NCBI RefSeq assembly: GCF_024168485.1
Contig: NZ_JALJVY010000003.1
Coordinates: forward strand, 1 to 64,000
Length of the DNA stretch: 64,000 nt
Reading direction: 5' to 3'
Source: Sphingobium sp. OAS761
Lineage (GTDB): Bacteria; Pseudomonadota; Alphaproteobacteria; Sphingomonadales; Sphingomonadaceae
Position numbers and translations under genes: made by a program. Below the pieces are notes generated by a model. It did no database searches, was not told where the DNA came from, and saw only the letters and a program-made list of their open reading frames with translations. The first letter of the stretch is position 1; each line of letters begins with the position of its first letter. Positions 28,242-36,503 of the stretch are shown piece after piece.

Positions 28242-30128
28242 GTGATCTCTATCTTGCTGGCAGCGGCGGCTGCGCCCGTCGCGGTTGCGTCACCCGATCA
28301 AAGCATTGTCATCAGTGTTGCGCCTGACGGCAAAAGCTATTCAGTGACCCGCAAGGGTGAAATCATCCTGAGGGATGCGCCGCTCGGTTTGGACATGGCG
28401 AACGAGCCGGATTTTTCGGACCTGAAGCTGGTCGGTGTGCAGGAACAGGCGGTCAATCGCACCATCCCGCTTACCGCCACGAAGGCGAGCGAAGCCCAGG
28501 ATCACTATAACGGCGCCGTCATCCGCTTTCGCGAAGCCGGGGCGAGCGGGCGGACCCTGTCGATCGAGGCGCGCGCCTATAATGAGGGCGTGGCCTTCCG
28601 TTACGTCCTGCCGGACGGCAAGCCGGTTGCCGTCGCGGGAGAAAAAACCGGCTTTCGCATGACCGGCGACACGCGCTGCGAGGTGACCGAATTCGCCAGC
28701 TCGCACGAACTGGCATGGAATTGGGTGAAGATCGCGGCACTCGATCGGACCAAGCTCTATGATCTGCCCATGCTCTGCGCGACAATTTCCGGGCGGACCC
28801 ATTTCGCCTTGGCGCAGTCGGGGATCGAGGGCTATGCAAGCTCCGCGCTGAAGCCGATCGAGGGCGGCGTGAACGTCCACCTGTTTTCGCCCAAGGATCG
28901 CCCGGATGTTGCGGTCCAGTCCCCCGATGGACTGCACAGCGCATGGCGCATCATCATGGCAGGCGACCGCGCGGGCGACCTGATTGCCTCGCCCCTCATC
29001 GGCAATCTGTCGCGGCAGGCCACTGGCGATTTCTCCTGGGTGAAGCCGGGCAAGGCGGCGTGGGACTGGTGGTCAGGCCCGTCCACCTCCGAAAAACCGA
29101 GCATGGAGCGTTATCGTCGCTTCATCGACTTCGCAGCGCAATCCGGCTTCCGTTATTTCATGGTCGACGCCGGCTGGGCGTATAATTCTGGCGAGTGCTG
29201 CGGGGTTGAACCGAACCCGGATACGGATATCACCCGCGCCGAACCCGGCATCGATATCCCTGGCCTGGTGCAATATGCCAAAGGCAAGGGCGTGGACCTG
29301 TTGCTCTGGACGCATTGGGCCCATCTCGATCCGCGCATGGACGAGGCGCTCGACATCTACCAGCGCTGGGGCATCAAGGGCGTGAAGGTCGATTTCATGG
29401 AACGCGACGACCAGCAGATGGTCGATTTCTATGTGCGCGCGGCGGAAGCGACGGCAAAACGGCACTTGCTGCTCAACATGCACGGCGCCTTCCCGCCTTC
29501 CGGGCTTCAACGCACCTACCCCAATTACATCACGCAGGAAGGCGTGATGGGCGCCGAATGGAACAAGTTCGGCTGGGGCCGCGTAACCCCCACGCACAAT
29601 GTGAAGCTTGCCTACACGCGGATGCTGCTGGGGCCGATGGATTATACGCCCGGCGGTTTCCGCAACGGCGCGAAGGCCGCCGGCCCCGCAGACGGCTCCA
29701 TGCCGACGACCCTGCATACGCGCGGCCAGGCGCTAGCCCAGTATGTGATTTATGACAGTCCGCTGCAGATGGTGTCTGATGCGCCCGAAGCCTATGTGAA
29801 TGCCAACGGCTTTGACTTCATCAAGCAGGTGCCGACCGCCTGGGACGAAACCCGCTTCATTGAGGGAACGCCGGAGAGCCATATCGTTCTCGCCCGCCGC
29901 AAGGGGAAGGACTGGTATATCGGGGCAATGACGAACGAAATGGCTCGGAACGTGGATATCCCGCTATCCCTGCTTGGACCCGGACGCTTTGAAGCGACGA
30001 TCTGGCAGGATGGCGCCTCCCCCAATGATGTGGATCGCACGACGCAGCAGGTCACCGGCCGCGATACGCTGTCCGTCCAGATGAGCGCGGGTGGCGGCAC
30101 TGTCATCCATATCAAGCCCATCGACTAA
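28242..30128 (+). CDS. GH97 alpha-glycosidase, retaining type (alpha-galactosidase-like)
   Basis: The 628-residue protein begins with a short signal peptide (ISILLAAAAAPVAVAS) after a GTG start preceded by AGGAAAGG. It has the GH97 N-terminal sandwich, a barrel with AAWDWWSGPS and YFMVDAGWAYNSGECC, and KGVKVDFMERDDQQMVDFY. The aspartate in KVDF is where retaining GH97 enzymes such as the Bacteroides alpha-galactosidase have their nucleophile; ITQEGVMGAEWNKF carries the likely acid/base. Inverting SusB-like members lack that aspartate. An alpha-galactosidase is not needed for standard xyloglucan, so the locus may also handle galactomannan or related side chains. It is convergent with GH2. Confidence 0.88.
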   Translation: MISILLAAAAAPVAVASPDQSIVISVAPDGKSYSVTRKGEIILRDAPLGLDMANEPDFSDLKLVGVQEQAVNRTIPLTATKASEAQDHYNGAVIRFREAGASGRTLSIEARAYNEGVAFRYVLPDGKPVAVAGEKTGFRMTGDTRCEVTEFASSHELAWNWVKIAALDRTKLYDLPMLCATISGRTHFALAQSGIEGYASSALKPIEGGVNVHLFSPKDRPDVAVQSPDGLHSAWRIIMAGDRAGDLIASPLIGNLSRQATGDFSWVKPGKAAWDWWSGPSTSEKPSMERYRRFIDFAAQSGFRYFMVDAGWAYNSGECCGVEPNPDTDITRAEPGIDIPGLVQYAKGKGVDLLLWTHWAHLDPRMDEALDIYQRWGIKGVKVDFMERDDQQMVDFYVRAAEATAKRHLLLNMHGAFPPSGLQRTYPNYITQEGVMGAEWNKFGWGRVTPTHNVKLAYTRMLLGPMDYTPGGFRNGAKAAGPADGSMPTTLHTRGQALAQYVIYDSPLQMVSDAPEAYVNANGFDFIKQVPTAWDETRFIEGTPESHIVLARRKGKDWYIGAMTNEMARNVDIPLSLLGPGRFEATIWQDGASPNDVDRTTQQVTGRDTLSVQMSAGGGTVIHIKPID

Positions 30129-30241
30129 ACCAGGCCGATTGCGGCCGCCCCGCCCTTCCAGCCCGGCGGCAGCACTTCCGAACTGCGTATCTGCCGGGGT
30201 TAACGCGGGCCGCGCAGTAACGCACCGCCTCTCGTTAGCGG

Positions 30242-32368
30242 TCATTCCGCCGGAGGACTGACCGTCCCAGGCGGCAGGCTGAGGAGCGGGGCGTTCGGAT
30301 CGTAGGTCCAGACAGACTCGTCGCGCAGGTCCCCCGAAGACAGCTCGATCCGGTTGCTTCCAGGCGCCAGGGTCACGTCGGTCCAGGCCGCTACATGATC
30401 TATCACTGGCATTTCGGGGAGCGCGCGGCCATTCACCGTCAGGCGAACCGCAGGTTGATTGCTGTAGGCCCGAATGGTCACCCGAGCTTGCGTCCGATAA
30501 TCATGGCGGCGCTCGGTCAGGTGCAGCATCGGCCGCTTGGACCAGTTGGCCTGATACCAATAATAGGCGTCCTTGCGGACGGAGCGGTCATAGGTCACAA
30601 GCCCCTTGTCGTTGATGCCATCGCGATCCCCTTCACGACGCCCATCCGAGGCTAGGTCGAAGGCGACCCATATGAACGAACCCCACAGAAATGGCAGATC
30701 CCTGATCTCTCGCCAATTCTGTTCATGATAAAGCGTCTGATATTGTTCGGGATGCCAGGCGCTCGTCGTCACCGGCGGGGCGGGATCGCTTTCCTGTGCG
30801 CGGATGCCGCCGCCCGCGCCATATTCGCCGACGGCGAAGGCACGCTCCGGGAAGCGCTCATGGAATTTCCGCGCCCATTCGCCCAGCGAGCCCTTCTGGT
30901 CGGGATACCAGCCGAAATAGCGGTTGAAGGCGCTGATATCGGCGACCAGCGCCTTTGGGTTGTCATCATTCTGACAGCAATGCGCGTAGCTCGTCGGACG
31001 GGTCGAATCGGCGGCGCGGACCGTTTCCTCAGCGCGGCGCAGGACCCGCAGCACGTCATCGCTTACCTCATAGACCTCATTGCCAAGTCCCCAGACCGCA
31101 ACGGAGGGATGATGGGCATTCTGCGCAATCAATTCTCGCATCTGCTGAGCGATATTTTGCTCGAACGCCTCGCCTTTGTCGATCACGCCGTTCAGGGGAA
31201 TTTCCGTCCATACCAGAAGGCCCATACGGTCCGCCTCTTCATAAGCACGCTGCGGATGTTGGTAATGCACAAACCGAACTGCTGTCGTGCCCATGTCGGC
31301 AATGATCCGCATATCCTCCGATATTTCCTCGTCGGTAACGGCAGTTCCGCGTCCGGGTCTTTGGGCGTGGAAATAGTTCACGCCGCGCAGGCGATAGGGC
31401 TTGCCGTTCAGCAAAAGCCCCTTGTCAGCCGTCACGTCGATCGAACGGATGCCGAGCGGCAGCTCGACGCGGTCGCGCAACCTAGCCTTCGCATCAGACA
31501 GCGTAACTACGACCTTGTAAAGATAAGGATCGGCAATGCTATTCCACAGGTGCGGGTTCGCCAGGGCCAATTTAGCGGTCACTTCGCTTGTGTGGCCTGG
31601 AAGCAGCCTAGCGCGATCTGAGGACCGAGCGACCGCCCGCCCCTCTGCGTCATGGAGGCTGATCTGATAACGCACACGGGCGTCAGCCTTAGTGTCGTTC
31701 GAAAGACGCAGACGCGCGCGAATCAAGGCGGCGTCCGCCGTAACCTTCGGCGTGGAGACATAGATGCCAGGGCCACCGTCATCCATCATGTCGAAATGCA
31801 GCGCGTCTGCCGTTACCAGCCAGACGCGGCGATATAGTCCCCCGAAAATTGTGAAGTCCCCGCCCAGCGGAGCAATGTGCGACAGATGGCTGTTATCGAC
31901 GCGGACGGCAATGCTGTTACGGCCGACTTGCAGCGCATTTGTAACATCGAAGCGGAAACGGGCATAACCCCCTTCGTGTCGGCCGATCCGGCGCCCGTTG
32001 ACCCATAGATCGGTCGCCAACGCCGCCCCGTCAAATTCGAGGAAGTAACGGCGATCCGGCGTCTTCGCCGGCATCGTCACATGCGTCCGATACCAGGCGG
32101 GGCCTCGATAATAGTCTCCGCCGTCATCGCCATCTCCGCCATTGAAGCTGTTGGGCAATGTGACGCGAGACCAGCTTGGGTCGTCATAATCGGATGACCC
32201 GGCGCCCGCAGCGTCTGCGCGTTGGAAAGTCCAGACGCTGTCGATTGGCGTCCTGCCGCGCTCCGCTGCCAAAGTCGGCCCCTCGGCCCAGAGGCCGGAA
32301 ACGATCACCAAGAGGACCAGCCGCGCTTTTGACCGCCGAGCCATGAAATTGGCGATGCAGCCGGACAT
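30242..32368 (-). CDS. GH2 beta-galactosidase-like enzyme, exported
   Basis: The 708-residue protein has a signal sequence (LVLLVIVSGLWAEGPTLAA), a jelly-roll with YDDPSWSRVTLPNSFN and LEFDGAALATDLWVNGRRIG, an immunoglobulin-like domain and a TIM barrel with RFVHYQHPQRAYEEADRMG, acid/base glutamate in VWGLGNEVYE and nucleophile glutamate in AVGEYGAGGG. This fits a GH2 beta-galactosidase, which would remove galactose from xyloglucan side chains; GH2 also includes beta-glucuronidases and beta-mannosidases. GGGAGA precedes the ATG. The promoter side (32440-32508) has two inverted repeats built from ATCGCT/AGCGAT, one of them containing a LacI-type operator. The 113-base gap to GH97 has no clear terminator. 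Confidence 0.88.
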   Translation of the reverse strand: MSGCIANFMARRSKARLVLLVIVSGLWAEGPTLAAERGRTPIDSVWTFQRADAAGAGSSDYDDPSWSRVTLPNSFNGGDGDDGGDYYRGPAWYRTHVTMPAKTPDRRYFLEFDGAALATDLWVNGRRIGRHEGGYARFRFDVTNALQVGRNSIAVRVDNSHLSHIAPLGGDFTIFGGLYRRVWLVTADALHFDMMDDGGPGIYVSTPKVTADAALIRARLRLSNDTKADARVRYQISLHDAEGRAVARSSDRARLLPGHTSEVTAKLALANPHLWNSIADPYLYKVVVTLSDAKARLRDRVELPLGIRSIDVTADKGLLLNGKPYRLRGVNYFHAQRPGRGTAVTDEEISEDMRIIADMGTTAVRFVHYQHPQRAYEEADRMGLLVWTEIPLNGVIDKGEAFEQNIAQQMRELIAQNAHHPSVAVWGLGNEVYEVSDDVLRVLRRAEETVRAADSTRPTSYAHCCQNDDNPKALVADISAFNRYFGWYPDQKGSLGEWARKFHERFPERAFAVGEYGAGGGIRAQESDPAPPVTTSAWHPEQYQTLYHEQNWREIRDLPFLWGSFIWVAFDLASDGRREGDRDGINDKGLVTYDRSVRKDAYYWYQANWSKRPMLHLTERRHDYRTQARVTIRAYSNQPAVRLTVNGRALPEMPVIDHVAAWTDVTLAPGSNRIELSSGDLRDESVWTYDPNAPLLSLPPGTVSPPAE

Positions 32369-32439
32369 GGCGACTAACTATCTCCCAAAACCCGTCTCAC
32401 CGACATTCTTGTCGCATTCAATCGGGCGACCGCGAATAG

Positions 32440-32508
32440 AGCGATAGCCGATCGCTACGCCGCCGTTAATCGAGACGCATGTTATCGCTATCATGAAGCG
32501 ATAGCGAT
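32440..32508. promoter_or_regulatory. Double inverted-repeat operator region upstream of GH2
   Basis: Site one is AGCGAT-AGCCG-ATCGCT around 32440-32455. Site two is a perfect inverted repeat of ATCGCTATC (32484-32492) and GATAGCGAT (32500-32508) and includes TGTTATCGCTATCA at 32480-32493, a match to the LacI-type consensus. The pair lies 70-140 bases upstream of the minus-strand GH2 start, so the repressor may bind cooperatively. The remaining part of the gap, 32509-32808, shows no gene or terminator that I can support. Confidence 0.55.
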
Positions 32509-32808
32509 GTCCACTGGGGCAAAGCGACCATGCCGTCGCAAGATCAAGCGGACCTTCAGAAGAGGGTCAGAGACTATGCCCGACGCGGGTCGCACCCAAT
32601 GTGCCAGAGGGCTTGCCGGTCGGTGTTCCGACAACGGCTGATCTCGATATATCGGGGTGCCGTGATTTTTCTGAATCCCGGAATATGGGAAGCGGTGAAA
32701 GACCCTGCAGCGGTCAACAGGATGAGGACGGTTACGAAATAAGTGCGGAGGCGACCGGGCCGGCAAGGTCAACGGGCGCCAGCTTGCCGCATTCGCCGCA
32801 CACACCTG

Positions 32809-33864
32809 CTATTGCAGAGGTGCGGTCGTCTCGCGAGGAATCAGCGTGAAATCGACAATTTCACGCTGTTCGAGCGGTTCGCCACCATTGCGCGATTCAA
32901 TGTCCGCCATCAGCATTCGGAGCGCCGCGCATGACATGTCCGCAATCGGCTGGCGGATCGTAGTCAGTTCCGGCCAGATGGTCGTGGCGAGAGCAGTATC
33001 ATCGAATCCGCAAACGGTGAGTTGGCGGGGCACGTCGATTGCCCTGCGATGCGCTGCCGCAACGGTTGCGGCCGCCATATCGTCATTGCTGGCAAAAATC
33101 GCTGTCGGAGGCTCGGCAAGGTCGAGCAGGCGTTCGGCGGCGACAAGACCCGATCGATAGGTAAACAGGCCTGGCGCGATCAACATGGGATCTTCGTCGA
33201 TCCCCGCCCCCGCGAGAGCCGCGATATAGCCTTCGCGTCGACGACCGCTTGCGGCCTGATCCGGGCTTCCCTCGATAAAGCCGATGCGCCTGTGTCCAAG
33301 CGACAGAATATAGTCGGTCATCGCGCGCGCAGCGTCGAAGTCGTCAATATTCACCGATGAAATGCCCTCTATGGGCCGACCCGAAGCAACGGCGACAGCA
33401 GGGATCCGTTCCTTGCGCACAAGGTCGACCAATTCCCGAGAGTTGCACAGGGGGGGGGGCAGGATCAGTCCGTCGATGCGGCTTTCAAGTAAATGTCGAG
33501 CGGCGGCGACTTCGCTCCCGACATCGCATTTTTCGACGATTAATTGGACATCGCTCCGGCGTGCCTCGTCCAGGCTGCCGACGAGAAATTCGCTTAAATA
33601 AGCGGCGCTGGGGTTGCTATAGAGCAGCCCGACCCGCCGATTCTCACCGGCCGCCAGCCGCCGGGCTGCCAGATTGGGCGAAAAGCCAAGGTCAGTGATC
33701 GCCGTCTCCACTACTTCGCGCGTTGCCGACCGGACATTCTTCCCGCCATTGATGACGCGCGACACGGTCATCGGCGAGACACCTGCCCGCGCAGCGACTT
33801 CGCTGACCGTTACCGCCCCACGACCGCGCCTCGACGCGCGTCCCGATCCATTATCATTCGCCAT
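32809..33864 (-). CDS. LacI-family transcription regulator (XylR-like candidate)
   Basis: The 351-residue protein has the LacI helix-turn-helix VTVSEVAARAGVSPMTVSRVINGGKNV and a periplasmic-binding-like sensor domain (VGLLYSNPSAAYLSEF, ILSLGHRRIGFIEGSPDQ, IFASNDDMAAATV, TTIRQPIADMSC). ATG 33864 is chosen because the longer frame is unlike the family and overlaps a palindrome TATCGT-TC-ACGATA at 33876-33889 that may be autoregulatory. It is the only LacI member in the window and is therefore the best candidate to bind TGKTAnCGCTAYCA at seven promoters. The inducer is probably xylose or a xyloglucan-derived sugar, by analogy to XylR; that is inference. Confidence 0.92.
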   Translation of the reverse strand: MANDNGSGRASRRGRGAVTVSEVAARAGVSPMTVSRVINGGKNVRSATREVVETAITDLGFSPNLAARRLAAGENRRVGLLYSNPSAAYLSEFLVGSLDEARRSDVQLIVEKCDVGSEVAAARHLLESRIDGLILPPPLCNSRELVDLVRKERIPAVAVASGRPIEGISSVNIDDFDAARAMTDYILSLGHRRIGFIEGSPDQAASGRRREGYIAALAGAGIDEDPMLIAPGLFTYRSGLVAAERLLDLAEPPTAIFASNDDMAAATVAAAHRRAIDVPRQLTVCGFDDTALATTIWPELTTIRQPIADMSCAALRMLMADIESRNGGEPLEQREIVDFTLIPRETTAPLQ

Positions 33865-33875
33865 GCTCGGTATTC

Positions 33876-33889
33876 TATCGTTCACGATA
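33876..33889. promoter_or_regulatory. Palindrome at the lacI-type gene promoter
   Basis: TATCGTTCACGATA consists of TATCGT and its exact reverse complement separated by two bases, 12 bases upstream of the regulator's ATG. It resembles a LacI-type site only in part, so it may be an autoregulatory site or the target of another protein. Confidence 0.45.
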
Positions 33890-33950
33890 CAATTTGGCCA
33901 GCGCGCTGCCGGGAGTCGCACCAAACGCAAACCAACGCCGATTTGGGGGT

Positions 33951-33985
33951 TGATAGCGCTCCCATTTAATATGTATGAGTAATTG
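33951..33985. promoter_or_regulatory. Adjacent candidate sites for two regulators upstream of GH3
   Basis: TGATAGCGCTCCCA at 33951-33964 is a weaker match to the LacI-type consensus. It is followed four bases later by ATATGTATGAGTAATTG at 33969-33985, which matches the second motif in its TGTATGAGTA core. Both precede the GH3 start at 34023 and lie in the divergent region with the LacI gene, suggesting dual control of the GH3-GH35-GH31 operon. Confidence 0.5.
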
Positions 33986-34022
33986 GAATTGAAGAAGAGG
34001 TTTTTGAGGGAGAGTGGGTGAG

Positions 34023-36482
34023 ATGTCGGCAAAACGCGTGCAAACCGCCCTGTGCGGCGCTTCCATAGCTGTCATCTCTTTGGTCGTTCTGGCGATGCCC
34101 GCCGCCGCGCAGCCGACCCAGCGGGGAATTGCTCATCCTGCTTTGTGGCCAAGAGCAAAGAGTCAGGGCCTGATCGATCCGAAAACCGAGGCCCGGGTCA
34201 ACGCCCTGCTAAACCGCATGTCGCTTGAGGAAAAGATAGGGCAGATGATCCAGGCTGACACGGCTTCGATCAAACCGGAGGAACTCCGCACCTATCCGTT
34301 GGGCTCGATCCTGGCGGGAGGCAGTTCGCCGCCCGTGAATGCGCCTGACCGGTCACCCGCCGGGCCGTGGATCGAGACGGTCCGCGCCTTCAACGCCGTG
34401 GCGATGGAAAAGCGGCCAGGCCATATATCGATCCCGATCATGTTCGGGATCGACGCGGTGCACGGCAACAATAATGTCGTCGGCGCGACCCTGTTCCCTC
34501 ACAACAGCGCGCTCGGAGCCGCGCACGACCCCGACCTGATACAGAAGATCGGCCAGGCTACAGCGCGGGAAACTGCCGCGGCCGGCATCGACTGGGCGTT
34601 CGCTCCGACTCTGGCGGTCCCCAGGAACGACCGGTGGGGCCGGACCTATGAGGGCTATTCCGAAGACCCCGAACTTGTCCGCTCCTATTCGGCCAGAATG
34701 ATCCAAGGCCTGCAGGGTGCACCCGGAAAGGGCAAGCTTCAGAACGGCTATGTGTCGGCCAGCGCCAAGCATTTCCTGGGTGACGGCGGCACCACCAACG
34801 GCACCGACCAGGGCAATACAGACGTTCCGGAAGGCGAACTGATCGCCGTTCATGCCGCAGGCTACCCACCCGCCATCAATGCCGGCACCCGCACGATCAT
34901 GGCGAGCTTCAACAGCTGGCAGGGCGTCAAGATGCATGGCAACAAGAGCTTGCTGACCGGCGTGCTCAAGGAACGCATGGGCTTTGACGGGTTCATCATC
35001 GGCGACTGGAACGGTCATGCGCAAATACCCGGCTGCACGGCCACGGACTGCCCGGCAACCTTCAATGCCGGTCTCGACATGGCAATGGCGCCCGACAGCT
35101 GGAAGGGCCTTTTCGAAAACACGGTGAAACAGGTTCGCGACGGCGTGATCCCGATGGCGCGGGTGGACGATGCGGTGCGCCGTATTCTGCGCGTCAAGTT
35201 CAAGGCCGGCCTGTTCAACCCCGCCCGTCCGTTTGAAAGCCGCACCGATGTCATCGGTTCGCCAGCGCACCGGGCGATCGCCCGCGAGGCGGTGCGCAAG
35301 TCGCTGGTCCTGCTGAAGAATGAAGGCGTGTTGCCGGTAAAGGCTTCGGCCCGCATCATGGTCGCTGGCAGCGCGGCGGACAATATCTCGCAGCAGTCGG
35401 GCGGCTGGTCTCTTTCCTGGCAGGGAGATGGCAATACGAATGCCGACTTCCCCAACGCCCAATCCATCTATGCGGGCATCGCCGAAGCGATGAAGGCTGG
35501 TGGCGGCGGTGCGACCCTGAGCGTTGACGGGAGCTTCACGCAGAAGCCGGACCTTGCCATCGTCGTGTTCGGTGAGAAGCCCTATGCCGAGGGCCTTGGC
35601 GATCTTCGCAGCCTTGAGTTCGAGGCAGGCGACAAACAATCGCTCGCATTGCTCAGGAAGCTGAAAGCGGCCGGAATTCCCGTGGTGTCGGTGTTCCTGT
35701 CGGGCCGTCCGATGTGGGTCAATCCCGAACTCAACCAGTCTGACGCCTTCGTCGCGGCCTGGCTCCCCGGCAGCGAGGGCGGCGGCATCGCCGACGTCCT
35801 GATCGGCGACGCTCAGGGAAAGCCCAGGAACGACTTTACGGGCCGCCTGTCCTTCAGCTGGCCCAAGACCGCCGCCCAGTTCACTCTCAACAAGGGACAG
35901 CCCGGTTACGATCCGCTGTTCGCACTCGATTACGGGCTGAGCTATGCCAAACCCGGCGCGGTGGGCCAACTGAGCGAAGTTGCGGGCATCGATGCAACGC
36001 CCGCCAACAAGAGCCGCTATTTTGCCGATGGACGGGTGCACACCCCGTTTTCGCTGGCCGTCAACACCGGCATTACCAAGCGTCCGGTTGATTCGCCGAG
36101 CAGGCAGGAAGGCGCAATGCAGCTTGACTGGAAAGCGGGCGAAACCGCTCGGGCGAGCATTGATGGCGAGGCCGTCGACCTGCGCTTCGAATCCAGCGCC
36201 GAAATGATGCTGCAGATGACCTATCGCGTCGATGCGTCAACCACCAGCCGGGTAAGCCTTGCGATGGGTGGGGCCGCCGTCGATGCAACCGATATCTTCA
36301 AGAGCGGCGAAGGCTGGCGGACGGTGCGCATTCCGTTGAAATGCTTCGCCGAAATCGGTGCGGACATGGCGCATCTTCGACCGGTATGGGCGCTGTCCGC
36401 GACGGGACCCCTGACGGTCTCCTTCGCGGAAATTGGCCTCGCAACGCAAGCGCCCGGCAGCATCTGCCCGGCCAAGCCGTAA
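34023..36482 (+). CDS. GH3 exo-beta-glucosidase (exo-1,4/1,3-beta-glucanase type)
   Basis: The 819-residue protein has a signal peptide (SLVVLAMPAAAQPTQ), a GH3 barrel with MFGIDAVHGNNNVVGATLFPHN, SAKHFLGDGGT and nucleophile Asp328 in GFIIGDWNGH, a second domain with SLVLLKNEGVLPV, and a C-terminal galactose-binding-like module typical of ExoP/CdxA-type glucohydrolases. It should remove glucose from the non-reducing end of debranched xyloglucan oligosaccharides. ATG 34023 is preferred to GTG 34014; GGGAGAGTGGG precedes it. It leads an operon with GH35 and GH31. Confidence 0.92.
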   Translation: MSAKRVQTALCGASIAVISLVVLAMPAAAQPTQRGIAHPALWPRAKSQGLIDPKTEARVNALLNRMSLEEKIGQMIQADTASIKPEELRTYPLGSILAGGSSPPVNAPDRSPAGPWIETVRAFNAVAMEKRPGHISIPIMFGIDAVHGNNNVVGATLFPHNSALGAAHDPDLIQKIGQATARETAAAGIDWAFAPTLAVPRNDRWGRTYEGYSEDPELVRSYSARMIQGLQGAPGKGKLQNGYVSASAKHFLGDGGTTNGTDQGNTDVPEGELIAVHAAGYPPAINAGTRTIMASFNSWQGVKMHGNKSLLTGVLKERMGFDGFIIGDWNGHAQIPGCTATDCPATFNAGLDMAMAPDSWKGLFENTVKQVRDGVIPMARVDDAVRRILRVKFKAGLFNPARPFESRTDVIGSPAHRAIAREAVRKSLVLLKNEGVLPVKASARIMVAGSAADNISQQSGGWSLSWQGDGNTNADFPNAQSIYAGIAEAMKAGGGGATLSVDGSFTQKPDLAIVVFGEKPYAEGLGDLRSLEFEAGDKQSLALLRKLKAAGIPVVSVFLSGRPMWVNPELNQSDAFVAAWLPGSEGGGIADVLIGDAQGKPRNDFTGRLSFSWPKTAAQFTLNKGQPGYDPLFALDYGLSYAKPGAVGQLSEVAGIDATPANKSRYFADGRVHTPFSLAVNTGITKRPVDSPSRQEGAMQLDWKAGETARASIDGEAVDLRFESSAEMMLQMTYRVDASTTSRVSLAMGGAAVDATDIFKSGEGWRTVRIPLKCFAEIGADMAHLRPVWALSATGPLTVSFAEIGLATQAPGSICPAKP

Positions 36483-36503
36483 AAGCAGCGACGGAGAATT
36501 GCC

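Noticed and set aside
34353..36041. 562-residue open frame antisense to GH3
   Set aside because: Shadow of the GH3 gene, low-complexity composition.
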